From assembly GCF_040954645.1 (NCBI RefSeq), contig NC_092806.1, positions 372,001 to 436,000 of the forward strand: a stretch of DNA of 64,000 nucleotides, in the 5' to 3' direction. Positions 21,251 to 33,372 of this stretch are shown piece after piece. The position numbers and the translations under genes are program-made. Position 1 is the stretch's first letter, and each line of letters opens with the position of its first letter. This DNA is from Diabrotica undecimpunctata (taxonomy: Eukaryota > Arthropoda > Insecta > Coleoptera > Chrysomelidae). Below the pieces are notes generated by a model. That model had not been told where the DNA came from, did not search any database, and was given only the letters and a program-made list of their open reading frames with translations.

Positions 21251-22780
21251 AAATACTTTTATTTACCCGTTATTAAAATTTTTTTCGAGTGTATAAAAAG
21301 GGCTATTTTTGACACTTTTGAGGGGCATATTTTAGTCCCAGGGGCACCTAGAGCACTAAAAAATAAAAGTAGACTACTTTTTTAAATACAATGATATACT
21401 AAAATTTGGTAAAAATCTTACAAAAGTGGTCAAAAAGTCAAAATATTGCTCATGTATAATGTATGTTTCAATTGATACAAAAAACAATCGAAAACCTTCT
21501 ACAAAAACAAAATTAGGGCGCGAAGGAATTACTTAGTCATTTCCAGCACCCACAGCAGAGATATATTAAGAACGAGACAAACAAAAGTAATAAAGGAGCA
21601 CGAACACCTATAAAATTTCGTAATAAGCCGGGCCTGAACGTTCGCGAAATTGTGACGGAAACTGAATCCACTTTAAATTCCTTTTTATTGTTTTTCCAAC
21701 GTTGTTTTACATATTATATTATTCAGGAGCAGCAGGAAAATAGGTTAGAGAGAGGTTACGTTTAACAGTTGCATACGTGGCATGTAGCTGGGTTTCGTAT
21801 TTTTTAAAATTTTATTTTTCTTTTTTTTTATTTCCACTCCGGCCACTAGATCGGGGTTAACTGAGTTGGTGGAGAGTCTTGATTAAGAGCTGGTGAAGTT
21901 TTTTTACCGACGTTAACATGGAGCGGTTTAATAGGATGAGCATTTTTTTTTCGAAAATCGATTCTTTGTAACATCTGCAAAAAAGTGAACATGAAGTAAA
22001 TATGCAGTACATCTCATTTATATAATTTTCATATAAAATTCTAATACATAAATTATTAAGGATTATTTTTATGTAACTGTTCATTTACGAACAATCATAA
22101 TAATATAAAAAGTAGCCTTAAACGAACAATTTTATGTGGTTTGTCTATAATAAACTCGATTTGGCTGTGCATACAGTTTTGTGACAGAAGATTACAACGG
22201 TCTTAAGACATTTTTTATTTAAAGTTGACGAATTATAAATATCAATGCTCTCTTGTCTTAATTTCGTCAAGATTTTATAAAAATAATATGGGTTATGGGT
22301 ATGAGTTATATAGTCACTTGAGCACACCTATATACTGTATCAAAAACATTTCCCAAAGAAAGTAAAATTTGATCTGTTGTTTCGTATATTATTGAATCGG
22401 GTTTATACTCCAGGTCATCAAATGACAAGGTACTCAGAACTTAAATTAACCATATTATCATTAATAGAGGATTCAGAAATTGTATTCTATCGCCAATAAC
22501 ATAAAGAGTGAAGACGTAGGAACTAACCATATTATATTTTGAGCTGAACTAAAGATAAATATTATATATTCCACCATAATTACAGTAGAAACCAAGTTTT
22601 AAAACACGAAATAGACAAAATAAAGAAAAAGGATTGGATCACAGATAAAATAGAAGACCTAAAGAAAACGAAGAAAATCATACCAGCTGTCTATCCTGAC
22701 AAGTTTATCATTATTTATAGTACTGACGTAGATATGTTAATTTTCTGGTGCTGTTTGTAGTTCTACAGGTGTTTATTTAG
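21251..22780. other. AT-rich noncoding DNA
   Basis: No domain or repeat boundary is recognised. The short open frames are AT-driven. 21540-21660 has a few CG-containing words but no recognisable motif. Confidence 0.55.
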
Positions 22781-22782
22781 AC

Positions 22783-25310
22783 AGAATAGAATAGAATAGA
22801 AATATGCTTAATTGTCACTGAAAATTTAACAATTTTATGAAGCTTATAAAAAGTAAAAAAAAATAACAATAACAATTAAAATTTACTAAAATTAAATAAA
22901 TCGTAAATATAACACAACCACAAAATAAAAGATAATAAATTATATACAATCCATTGCAAAATTCAACTAAATTGCAAATTGCATAATAAAATCTTACGAA
23001 CTAGCTTACGAATAAGTTTAATTCGCGGCATGTGATACGCAAATATATAAAAATACTTTAGTTGCTTGTACCTAAACGTACTGTAATTTCTTAGTTATTG
23101 GTTAAGAAACTCTTCCTCTGAATAATATGGTTTTTCAGATAGATAGCTTTTGTCAATTTACGGAACTTAAGGAAAGAAGTTGAAGATTTAAGATGTAAAG
23201 GGAGACGGTTCTATAACCGCCTATAATATAGATTTCTTTACTAACTCAGTGGACGGGATCGGTAAATACACATCAAAGCTTAAATTTCTGGTGGAGTAGT
23301 CAGGATTAGGTCTTGCTGGAAAAACTTTAGTAGGTGTTTACGAGTTAAGCAAACAGTTCCTAGAATATATAAAGAGAGAAGAGTTAAAATCCCGTGATTT
23401 TTAAAGTAGTTACTGCAATGTGTTATTCTACTGAGACCAAAAAGGCTAAGGCTAGTTTTTTACCTAACAAACAAACAAACAAACAAACAAAAATTTGATA
23501 TGAAAGGACCATTAATTAAGGTTGCTGTCTACAAAAATACCAAGAAATTTTACAGAATTAACGATACTGATCTGGCTGTTATTAAGAAGCAAGAGTTGAA
23601 GAGCTCCTTTACAGGACAAAGCGACTGTCTTATCCACATTAAAAGAAAGTAAATTAGAGTCTTACCAGGTTTTTATTTTAAGTAGATCAAACGTTATAAT
23701 TGCATGAAGAGTTGCAATATTAAAGTTCCTCCAATTAATACTGGTATCATCAGCAAAAAGAAAAATTTTTCCATCGACTTTTAAGTTAGGGATGTCATTT
23801 ATAAAGATAAGAAAAAGTAAAGGACCCAGTACTTTTGTGATTAGAGACAGTACCATTTGCTCTAACTAGTTGTTTCCTAGTCCTCAAGTAAGATTTGAAC
23901 CAATTCAACCTCGAATCTCGAATTCCGTAGAAATTTAGTTTTTTGTCGTGATTTACACATTTAAAAGCTTTGGCATAGTCACAAAAAACAGTGGCATTAT
24001 AAAGATTATTTTTAAGTGCTTGATAGACCTCATGCAGTACAGAAAACAGCATCGCTGATACATTAATTGAATAAAGAGGCGAACTGACTTTGTGATAAAA
24101 TGTTGTTTTCAACGAGAAAGGACATAAGTCAGACGTTTATAAGTCTCTCAATAATTTTAGATAGGACAGGTAGTAAGGCAATAGGTCTAGAGTTGCAGAC
24201 ATTAGATTTTTCACCACCCTTATGAAAAGAAATAATAATAGCTGTCTTAAGGTACTCTGAAAATATACCTTTTTGAAAGATATCGTTAATTAGTAAGACC
24301 AGTACATCCAACACATTTTTTGGGAGATTTAAGAAAATTTTAATGGATAGTCCATCAGTACTACAGGAAGATTTGCTTTTGATACTAATGATTATTTGGA
24401 TCAGTTTAGAATTATCAACTGGTCTTAAAGAGTATGAATTTGATACCTTTCTTGAATTAGAGAGATAGGAAATAGGATCTCGTTGTGGCAAAATAGTGGA
24501 TGTTATATTTTTACTAACAATAACAAAGTATTCATTTAGATTTTCAGTAATTGGAAGACAAAAAAATCTCGAAGATGGATATGGACCAAGTTTCTCTTGC
24601 AACATTTTTAGAGCTTTCCAGACGATTCTGATCGTACATTTTTTTAGCTGTTTTGATAAGTTTTAGATAGGTTCCTGTATCTTGGAGATATATTTAGCGA
24701 TAAAGACGTTAGTAGTTAATTTCTTAATGTACAGTAGTGAACGCATATTCTTGGCTGATATGCGGATACCTTTGGTAATCCAGAGTTTGTGACGTTTTGA
24801 CTTAATTGTATTTAAAGGAAATGCCTAATTGAAAATACAGACAAACCTTTCTAAAAAATCACTGAAATTAAAGTCTACGTCCACAGAGAGAAAGTGTTAC
24901 CCAGAAGTCAAGCGGAAATTTTGGAATTTACGAAAGTTCTGAGCAGAAAAATCCTACCTAAACGTTGGATTTTCTAAGATTGTTTGTTAAGAGTGTTAAA
25001 CTTGGTATATACTGGTTCATGATCAGATAGTCGTGCATTAATAATTATAGAGCGTACATTAATGGGTGAGAAATCTGAGACAATATAATCAATTATAGTA
25101 GATATTGTTTTAGTAATTCTTTTAGGAGAATTAACTTGCATTGTGAAACCATACGATTCGAATATATTGACCAAGGATAATTAGGTAGCACAAGTATAAG
25201 CGTAATTAATATTCAAGTCACCGCATGAAATCTTTCTGCTAGGTCGTCTAACAAAATTTAATTTAGATCCGGCTGTCTTTCTGTTCTAAATTTTTTTTAA
25301 AATTTATCAT
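22783..25310 (-). pseudogene. EN-RT non-LTR retrotransposon, decayed, with ATTCT-repeat tail
   Basis: Read on the minus strand the order is endonuclease, RT, 3' region. Near 25230 the frame reads ISCGDLNINYAYTC (the GDLN endonuclease motif). From 25174 it gives FESYGFTMQVNSPKRIT, STIIDYIVSD and LSDHEPVYTKF (the SDH motif). From 24605 come the linker and RT start, KSSCSTDGLSIKIF, FQKGIFSEYLKTAIIISFHK and SRPIALLPVLSKIIERL. From 24112, ATVFCDYAKAFKCVNHD (motif A) and LNWFKSYLRTRKQLV. From 23830, VLGPLLFLIFINDI and then FLFADDTS (catalytic FADD). Frameshifts break it into at least five frames. The far end reads as tandem ATTCT units on the minus strand (22783-22801), probably the element's 3' tail. 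About 2.5 kb remains; ORF1 is missing. The clade is probably CR1- or Jockey-like, which I cannot settle. Confidence 0.78.
23466..23490. repeat. (AAAC)n microsatellite
   Basis: About six tandem AAAC units inside the 3' region of the minus-strand EN-RT element. Confidence 0.9.
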
Positions 25311-26859
25311 AGATGTTGCATTATGTATGTAGTTTATCTATAAAACCTGCTTGGACAAATTTCTGTTGGATAGATGATATCCGTTTACTGTAAGCATTAT
25401 ATATAGCCTTTTTGTATCATATTATGTATAATGACAATCCAATCCAATTTTTCCTTTAGCGATGAGTTGCTACGTAGATAGACCTTTTCGTTTTTCACAT
25501 ATTAACAAGTCAACCAGTGTTTTAACCACGCAATATACCAACGCCATTTAAAAAGATAGTCTTTGAAAAACAGATTAAAAGTTTATTCAGCAATAAAGCA
25601 TCCGTAACCCAATAAAACATTTCGCTCTAATCCTGTTTCGTTTAATTGCGTATTAGAGCTGAATGGAGTCTATCCATCTAAGGAAATAAACCCGGAACTA
25701 AGCCCAACAAAAAATTTAATTTAAACTTTAAAAAACAAACAAAGATCCCAAATTAAAACTAAGAAATAAATTGTAAAACTGAAAATTCCTTTTTATTTCA
25801 GACGACACTAATTCCATCCGGTTGAAGTCCAGTCGACAATTTTCAGGTGCAGAAAAATATTACCGCCAGAGGGGCATTTAGGAGAGACTGCACGGGTAGT
25901 AAAACTTTTATACCAGGCGTGTTTTTAAACTGCAAGTGGTATTTAAAATGTTATTTTGTCATCAAAGCGTTTACCATTATAAACTATTCTAGAAAATCGA
26001 ATTTAATATTAAGGCGTTTCACACATTTTTAATTTGAGTCTTATATGAGTCAGTGGTTACTTCAATAACTATTATTTCGATAGCACAATCATATCAAAAG
26101 TAGCTCAATTTTAGCTTAAGTTTAAGGCTCAATTTAAAAATTTTACAATTGTTTTGCCATAATATATCCATTAAATGCATCTATAAACCTTGGAGAGTGC
26201 TTTAGCATGTGATCGGTAGGGAAATAGTCTCACCGGTTTGCCTGACGCTGAACCAAGTCGGTTCAAAAATAATAAAAAGCATTCAAGATACCATACGCGA
26301 CTAACCATTTATAAAAGTTAAAAATAGAAAACACCAAAAAGCTAATAAACCAATAATAGGAACACATAGTATATAAACTAATACTCTTATAGAACTTGTT
26401 GATTGGAAAGCATTTTTGATTGTATACAAATTACACCAGATGAAAGATTTTCGAAAACCAAATGGCTGCATCATGAAAGACATTAGGAGCATATTTTAAT
26501 AGACTTATCGACGGAAAACCACGTTAACAAAAATTAATTAAACGCCCAAGGTTTCATGAATTGTTCTGAAAAACCTATATAAATAATGTTAAATGTCACT
26601 GCAATTAACCGAATCCCAGTTGTGTAGGAATAACCGATATAACGATATGGTATTCTACTTCAACCATAAAGGTAAATTAAGACCTTCTACCTCTACATAT
26701 ACATAATAAGCATGAATCCCTTATATGTAATTTACATCGGTTCGATATATACAATCCGGAGACCAAACTGGTCAAGTAGATTTTAGGATTTGGAAGCCAG
26801 AAAGGTGCTCACATACATTTTAGATACAGAACAAGATTTCAAATTCTTCATTATCATTA
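25311..26859. other. AT-rich noncoding DNA
   Basis: No domain is recognised. The open frames of 61 to 63 codons in this interval are AT-driven and unlike known families. Confidence 0.5.
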
Positions 26860-27120
26860 TCCGTTTTGAGCCCACAGCTGAACATAGGCCTTCCGTAAAT
26901 AATTCCATTGCATCCGATCTTGAGCACCCTGGATCCAGTTGTGTTGGATGCGCTTGATGTCGTCTGACCACCTTGTTGGAGGACGTCCTCGATTACAATA
27001 AGTAACGTGTCTAGATTTCCATTCTAAAATTGTCTTAGTTCATCTTTCATCTCTGATCTTGGCAACATATCCTGCCCAGTTCCATTTCAGCGTTGTAATT
27101 ATTTTAAATGCGTCCGTAAC
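26860..27120 (-). pseudogene. C-terminal fragment of an RTE-like retrotransposon
   Basis: The minus strand reads LKWNWAGYVAKIRDERWTK, ILEWKSRH, NRGRPPTRWSDDIKRI and WIQGAQDRMQWNYLRKAY, with few disruptions. This is the post-RT block of a widespread arthropod RTE-like family (W.GH.AR..D.RW...., GRP..RW.DDI, A.DR..W). It is 5'-truncated, with no RT core. A separate relic on the same strand begins 100 bp further on. Confidence 0.82.
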
Positions 27121-27219
27121 ACCAGTTTTTTTTCTATTTTGATTTTAAACTCTGTCTTAAAGGGATATATTTAATTTAGATAAGAACTGGAAGTACACAT
27201 TGATCAAAACCCTTTATTT

Positions 27220-28345
27220 TCTTCTTCTTCTTGGGGTGCCTGTCCGTTCCGAATGTTGGCGATCATTCTGGCTATGATGACTTTGTTGGTTGCTATATGG
27301 AATATTTCCTTGCTGATGATCATTAGCTTGGTTTTGCTGATGTTTATATCCGTCCGTCCAGCCCGTATGTTCTATTTGTTTTCGTTATTTCGTTGATTAA
27401 AATTTTCAGCCCTTCTATGGTATGCAAAAACACTATTGTATTATCTACCTACCGCAGGTTATTGAGTTTGACTCTATTTATTGAGATGCTTTCATCGATA
27501 TATTTTACAGCCTCTTTAAAAATGTGCTCCAAGCACAGATCACATCTGAGTACATCATTGGTCAAATTATGCACTCCTGTTTCACTTCCCTTAAGATTTT
27601 AACCTGATCTGTATATTCTACATCTATTCGGAGCGCCACTGATTGGTTCCAAATAGGTTAGCTATTATTTTTAGGTCTTTACCATCAATCTCTGTCCTCT
27701 TTAGCACTTCCATCATTTGTTCATGTCTGATTCTTGTCAGACATGAAGCCCTCTTGTAGTTAATCAGGCATGCAAAAACATCACAGATGACATATCTACA
27801 TTTCTGAAACAATACCTGCACGCTTAATAACGCTTCCCTCGTACAAACGACGTTCACAAATCAAAACTGATTGAGCGCAATTTGTTCCTCGCATTTGCGG
27901 TAAATTCTTTTATGGATGACTTTTAAAAACAGCTTCAGAAGATGTCTCATTAGGCTTATGGTTTTATAGTCTTCACAAACTTTTTCTCCTGGTTTTTTGG
28001 GCAATGGTACGAACTCTGATTTGAATCACTCTACTGGTATTTTTCCAGCCTTGTATATTTCATTAAATATTTCAGTTATTATTTTTATTTGCTTTGCATC
28101 TAATAAGTTCATTCTGCAGGAATTTCATCAAGACGGCTGCCGTTATTTCTTCCGATACGATTTCTGGCCCTGAATTTTCTTCAATAAAGGTCATGGAAAA
28201 GTTTCTACAAGTATTTTTCCCATACTTTCTTTTTATTTTCTTTCATCATCTGTTATTTTTCCGCTGTTGCGTTTTCGGAACTTTCCAGCTATTTCCTTTA
28301 CCTTTCGATGGACATTGAAGTTATCATATAGACTCTGATACTCCT
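27220..28345 (-). pseudogene. Non-LTR reverse transcriptase relic with internal deletion
   Basis: On the minus strand, from 28340 downward: FIEENSGPEIVSEEITAAV, then (after frameshift) FNEIYKAGKIPVE, EFVPLPKKPGEKVCEDYKTI, SLMRHLLKLFLKVIHKRIYR, TREALLSVQVLFQKCR and RHEQMMEVLKRTEIDGKDL. After further shifts come EHIFKEAVKYIDESISINRV, NNLRYVDNTIVFLHTIEGL (YVDN where YADD is expected) and SKTKLMIISKE. It then jumps straight to NKVIIARMIANIRNGQAPQ, which is normally the protein C-terminus. The roughly 150 to 200 residues of thumb and post-RT block usually found between these are deleted. The same C-terminal words occur at 54560-54660. Confidence 0.85.
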
Positions 28346-28473
28346 CCATTTCTTGACATTGTTCTGTTTTTTGTTTCTCTTTGGCTTCTCTTATCTTTCT
28401 TCTGACGATGGTATGTATTCTCTTATATTCTTAGATATTTTCTTTGTTTCTTTTCTTTAATCCTTGATTTTTT

Positions 28474-28474
28474 T

Positions 28475-28512
<38 letters not shown>
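28474..28512. repeat. TC dinucleotide microsatellite
   Basis: A run of TC units with one CG interruption, low-complexity DNA next to the RT relic. Confidence 0.9.
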
Positions 28513-28519
28513 AATATAT

Positions 28520-31500
28520 ATAGGCATAGGAAATGACAAACGTAATTTTCACGGAGTGTCTGCAAGCGTCTCCTAATCTACATGAAATTTTGATTTTGTT
28601 AAAGACGGTATATGAAATAAAAAAATGAGTTAGTTCTGACCTGTATATATCAATTTCTTTTCGAAAATATGACTGCTGCAGCAAAATAAACGCCATATTG
28701 AGCTGAAGCTGCTCGGTGGTCCGTTATGTGAAGTTTGTGGAAACATTAAAAAGTGAAAAAAGATAATAAAGGTATGAAACGTACGGATTGAGTCTAGAAA
28801 AGCCCCTCCAGCTCGGTGAAAGAAGATTATGGATTTTTGTAACGTGATGGTTTTAACACCCGTGGTTCATTATTTTAATAGGATTTTATCTGTGTAAATT
28901 GTTGAGACATATTTTCACACATCATAAACACTAGATGAAATATGGGTATAATTCGGTTTTAATTAAGTAGTCCATTTTTTTTTGTGTAAATTTATTATAG
29001 AATTAACTGTGATATTAAAGATATAAGGGTCCAAACGAATTAGTTCAAAATCGAATTCATGCAAAAATAGAAAGAAAAAAAAAAGAAAAAAATTAAAAGG
29101 GAAAGAATAATCTACAATTGGTTTTATTATAATTAGGATGAAAGTTTTGGACTACAAAAACTTCAGACCATCATCAGGTCCACGATATAACGTTATTTAA
29201 CCACTAAAAAAAAGAGAAAGAGTGCTACAGTTGAACCAGTAATAAAACCAATTGTACCTTTTTTATTATCCTTTCTTACTTTTAAACTTAATTTATATTT
29301 TGTGGTAGGAATGAAAGTCCAAATAAGCTCGTTAAAAACTTTATCTACTGTAAACAATTTGTTGTATTATTGCTTTTAGTAATACAAATGTTCCTGTCGC
29401 AATAAAGCCCGTTTTAAACGCCTTGTGGAACAATATACATTGGCAAATTAAAACCACATTCATTTAGTAATCATGTTTTAAATAGTTTTGCGTGAACGCG
29501 TTTTCAATATAAATTTATAACTACATTCGAAAGCGGCTGTTGCCAATTAGATATTATGTAGTCGTTTTAAACGGTTTAAAAAGAATATTTTACAATAAAG
29601 ATGAAAGAGTTTATTGCTCTGAAACTGTTTTTTTTTTTCTGTATTATCTCAGTCTTTCAAATGCCTTTTTATAAATAAACTGTAAAAGATGAAATAAGTT
29701 GTTTATTATTTGACATTTATAATTCCTTATCGGAAGTCACGCACTAAATTATATTTTGCACATGATACCAAGTTACCTCTTATTGACGTCTCCAGAAAAT
29801 CATAAGATATTATTAAATATAAGATTTTAAGAAGTCTCATCTTATACTATATTTACATACATAGTTCTGTTTATGACTTATATACAAAGTGAACATTAAA
29901 TAAATTAAAAGTCCACTTTAAGTGTAAATTTCAGTTTTCTTCAAGTTTAAATTAATCAAAAATGAATTTATCTACGTACGCCACTCAAAAGTTTACAGTA
30001 AAAGAATGAATTGAATAAAATATTATAATGATTTATATTTCTCTGTAAGGTTTTCTTTGGCAAATGATTAAGTTACGACTTTATTTAAACAGATCAAAAT
30101 TTTAATATAACTTCGTAACAATAAGGTAAGCAATATAATTACGATATAATAAAATTTGTCATCACATTAACATTGGTGGTTAAAAATCATTAAAAAGTCA
30201 AACCAACCATCATTACTATTATAATGTCTATAGAGAAAATATTATTCACCACACATTTTTAGTGGAAAGCTGTTACACCAGTCCATCAGTTATTTTTGAC
30301 ATTAATATTTTTTGCTTCTTGATAAATTCAATTATCAGTAGCTAACTATATGGGTATATCGAGAGTAACAGCGTGAAGAACTGAAAATATATCAAAGAAA
30401 TTATGAATTGGTCCAAGTTGAAGAAGAGTTTCAGGTGCAGTTATTTGTACTTTAATACGAATTTGTTATTATGAAGGTGCAAATGCAGAAGTAACTCGTT
30501 TCGAAAAAGAATTTTTGCAATAAATGTCAAAAAAATAAGTGACGTGTTTACAAATTAGAAATACTGTTGCAAAATTGCTTGTACATGATCAAATAACATT
30601 TAGTAATAGTGGCATACAAAGATTTGAAGCTGAAGACTTTGTTAGGTTTGTACTATTTTTTATAGTTGGTCAGTGTGGTTACAGTTTGAAATCATATTTG
30701 ATGACATGGCCAGACAAGATGCTAGAACAGAAGCAGAGAATCTTTATAATGAATCTCCCGTACGAACTAGGAACGAACGAGGTATTTAACAGATCGCACT
30801 CGATTCTTTGAAGCTTAAATTTTTAGGATATATTAAAACAATTTCAACTTTTTATCAAAATTGTTATTAGAAAATCCGTTTGATAGACATTTATAATAAC
30901 TTTAATATTTTTTGTCACGCTCTTGTAACTAGGCCCACTGAAAAGTTGTTGAAAAAGTTTTGAAAAAATGTTGATAAGGACTTAAGATATGGCAACATCG
31001 CAAACCAATACCTGCTACAAAGTCTCATGTAAACATATTTCGATAAAATTGCGGCAAATTTGGAAACTAATTAGCAGATACGTTTTATTGAACGTTCATT
31101 TGTTTCGGCGATATATGTGAAATTACGCATTTGTATACATTTTGGCAATATTAGCAGCGCCAACATTGTGATTACTATTTACCGGAACTGTAATGAGCAA
31201 TTTTGTAAAATTGCACATAATCGGTGGTGCCGCATGTGTGAACTTGATTCGGCAGTTAGTACCAATGGGGATTCTAACTGCGTGAATTTTCCATTGTTGA
31301 TTTATCTCTTTTGTAAAAACGATTTGAAAATGGTTGTAAATTGCTGCAAAAAATATTTTTTTTTGACAGAAAATTTAGCGCGTTTAACAAAAGCGCTAAA
31401 AAAATTTAAATACCTACGTCTACGAATTTGCAGCAAAATTGGTTAAAAAGTAAATTTTAATAAATCCAAATATAAATTTACAAACTGATAAATAAGAATA

Positions 31501-32044
31501 AATACAATTCCTATAAAATATTACGATTCATAAATCTCATCAATTCTATTGATGGCTTGTTTTCGTTTTTTTATTCTTTTATTTTCTCATTGATCTAGTA
31601 GATTTTGACTTGTTATCTTACGTTCTCAATATTATAAATGAATGAGTATTTAGAAAAAAAAGGAATGGAACAAACACATCAATAGACAGTCTTTTTTGTA
31701 GTTTTTAAAATACAAAAACGAAATGTCAAAAATAAACTTATTTTAATCTTAAATTGTGACTTAGTTACAATAAAAATAGTAATTGCATTAAGATCGGTGG
31801 CGGCTCATCAGAGGCAATGCAGGCTTAACCTTTCCATTGTGTATTATACATGCATTTTATTTATTTTGAATCGCCAGAAGCAACAAGCGCTCATACTATT
31901 ATGGTGTAAATTCCACACTATCACTTTGTCTCAGGACCAGCAACTTCATGTGGAGTCGTACGTTGCCATGTTATAAAATCAACTGGTAACTTTAACATCC
32001 TAATATATAAGTTTGAATAATGTAAACTAAATTCTAACCTATAA
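28520..32044. other. AT-rich noncoding DNA with one small inverted-repeat element
   Basis: Apart from the element at 29114-29255 I recognise nothing. A frame at 30539-30811 (90 codons) shows no known domain. Another at 31117-31446 (109 codons) is Cys/Asn-rich and also unrecognised; neither has good start context or codon bias to support it. Confidence 0.45.
29114..29255. repeat. 142-bp element with 16-bp inverted ends
   Basis: ACAATTGGTTTTATTA at 29114-29129 is repeated exactly, inverted, at 29240-29255. Between them the minus strand carries CCTGATGATGGTC (29172-29184) followed 20 bases on by TCCAAAAC. This resembles the CTGATGA...GAAAC layout of the other repeats in this window, but degraded. 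It may be a small nonautonomous element; no target-site duplication is obvious. Confidence 0.55.
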
Positions 32045-32290
32045 CTTTTAACGGGTTTTTACCTAGATATTAAGTGGCACAAAACATGTACACCTGGTAA
32101 ATATTAACCACATTTTGTATTAACCATGGTCAAAATTTAAACTTCACGTTCTTTTTAATTAAAGTGGTTATATACTTTTTAGGACACTGATGATGGAATA
32201 GGGATTCCGAAAACGTTTTGTCTTAATGACATAGCCTCGGTAGGGTTTTTTAATTATATACCTTTTATAAAAGATTTTAACATTTTTTTT
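32045..32290 (+). repeat. Repeat copy 2 with hammerhead-like CTGATGA...GAAA motif
   Basis: It shares several blocks with 7640-7810 (see that entry). CTGATGA lies at 32187-32193, a 5-bp stem GGAAT/ATTCC encloses a 4-nt loop (32195-32208), and GAAA lies at 32209-32212. AACGTT, a self-complementary word, spans 32212-32217. The order CTGATGA, stem, GAAA is that of the hammerhead ribozyme core. The copy ends with TTTTTTAATTATATACC like copy 1. Confidence 0.6.
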
Positions 32291-33360
32291 TAACTATAAG
32301 AATTGTCAAAAATAAAAAAACTACTCAATTACAAAATTAAACATATTCACTTTAATTCAATTATTATTTATATCGTATAAAATTTACAGGTGACCTAATT
32401 TTAAACCTTGTTTAAAGAATCAAAAGTTTTATAGCACGCATTATACAACTCTTGATGATATATAAAAGATAACCAACCCTTTACTTCCGCCTCCCTCTCC
32501 TCCCTGTAGTTTTCCTTCTATTATGGCCTTTTGGCCCATTTGTGCGTTTTACGACATTCTAAAAGCACATACACGAATAATCCATTACGTCTTACGAGAA
32601 GACGGTTATAAAGTTAAATTTGCATGTAGAACGCGCAAAGCAGAGCCCTTAGGGCTCCGCTAAATTATGTATTGTTTCAAATTTTGAATTAATTATTGTT
32701 TACTTTATATGTCTCTGCTATATGTATTATAAGTACGAGTACGTATAAGTTCTCGGCTCCTGCGTTGTGAACTGATAACTGATAAAATTCTACTTGGATT
32801 ACTGCAATTAGGGTTGATTGTTTGGTATTCAATGTGTTCCGGATTCTATTTAAAATTTGTTTAAATTTCAAGCCATATCGAAGGTTTTAATTTCTTCTTT
32901 TAAGCAAAAAGATGCTGAAAAGACAAGTGAGTTTCCTGTGATATCACAGTTTTTAAAAGAGTTGGTCATTGGTATCTTGGTCATGTTTAAGCAAAGCAAC
33001 AACTTTGGCTTTGTGTCTGTACTTTGACAGAGTATTTGAGTATATACCTAGTTTTTACATAACACATATCATCTACAAAAGTCACTCTAACGTTTTGTGT
33101 AATTGTTTTCTACTTTTAACTATGTAGATGGTGGAAGCAACCTCAGCATACTGAAATATTCACTTCACTATCTACTGCTACTCTGTCTACTATTCTGTGG
33201 TCCACTTTAATGAATCTCCGACACAATTTTTTTTTGTTGTGTAAGTAGACTCTTCGTATGTGAAGTTTTATTTTAATCTGTCAATTCATTCTTTGTTTAC
33301 AAACCATTAAGTATCGACGTGTCACAATAATTTTTATAGTGGAAAAATTGTGATTGAATT
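32291..33360. other. AT-rich noncoding DNA before the mariner relic
   Basis: No coding sequence is recognised. The mariner element's left terminal repeat should lie in the last 100 bp but I could not match it convincingly to the right side. Confidence 0.4.
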
Positions 33361-33372
33361 TTTATTTTTTTA

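Noticed and set aside
30539..30811. 90-codon frame as a possible host exon
   Set aside because: No domain, no splice-site or neighbour support, and composition like the surrounding noncoding DNA.
31117..31446. 109-codon Cys/Asn-containing frame as a possible small protein
   Set aside because: Cys spacing fits no zinc-finger pattern I know and there is no start or promoter support.
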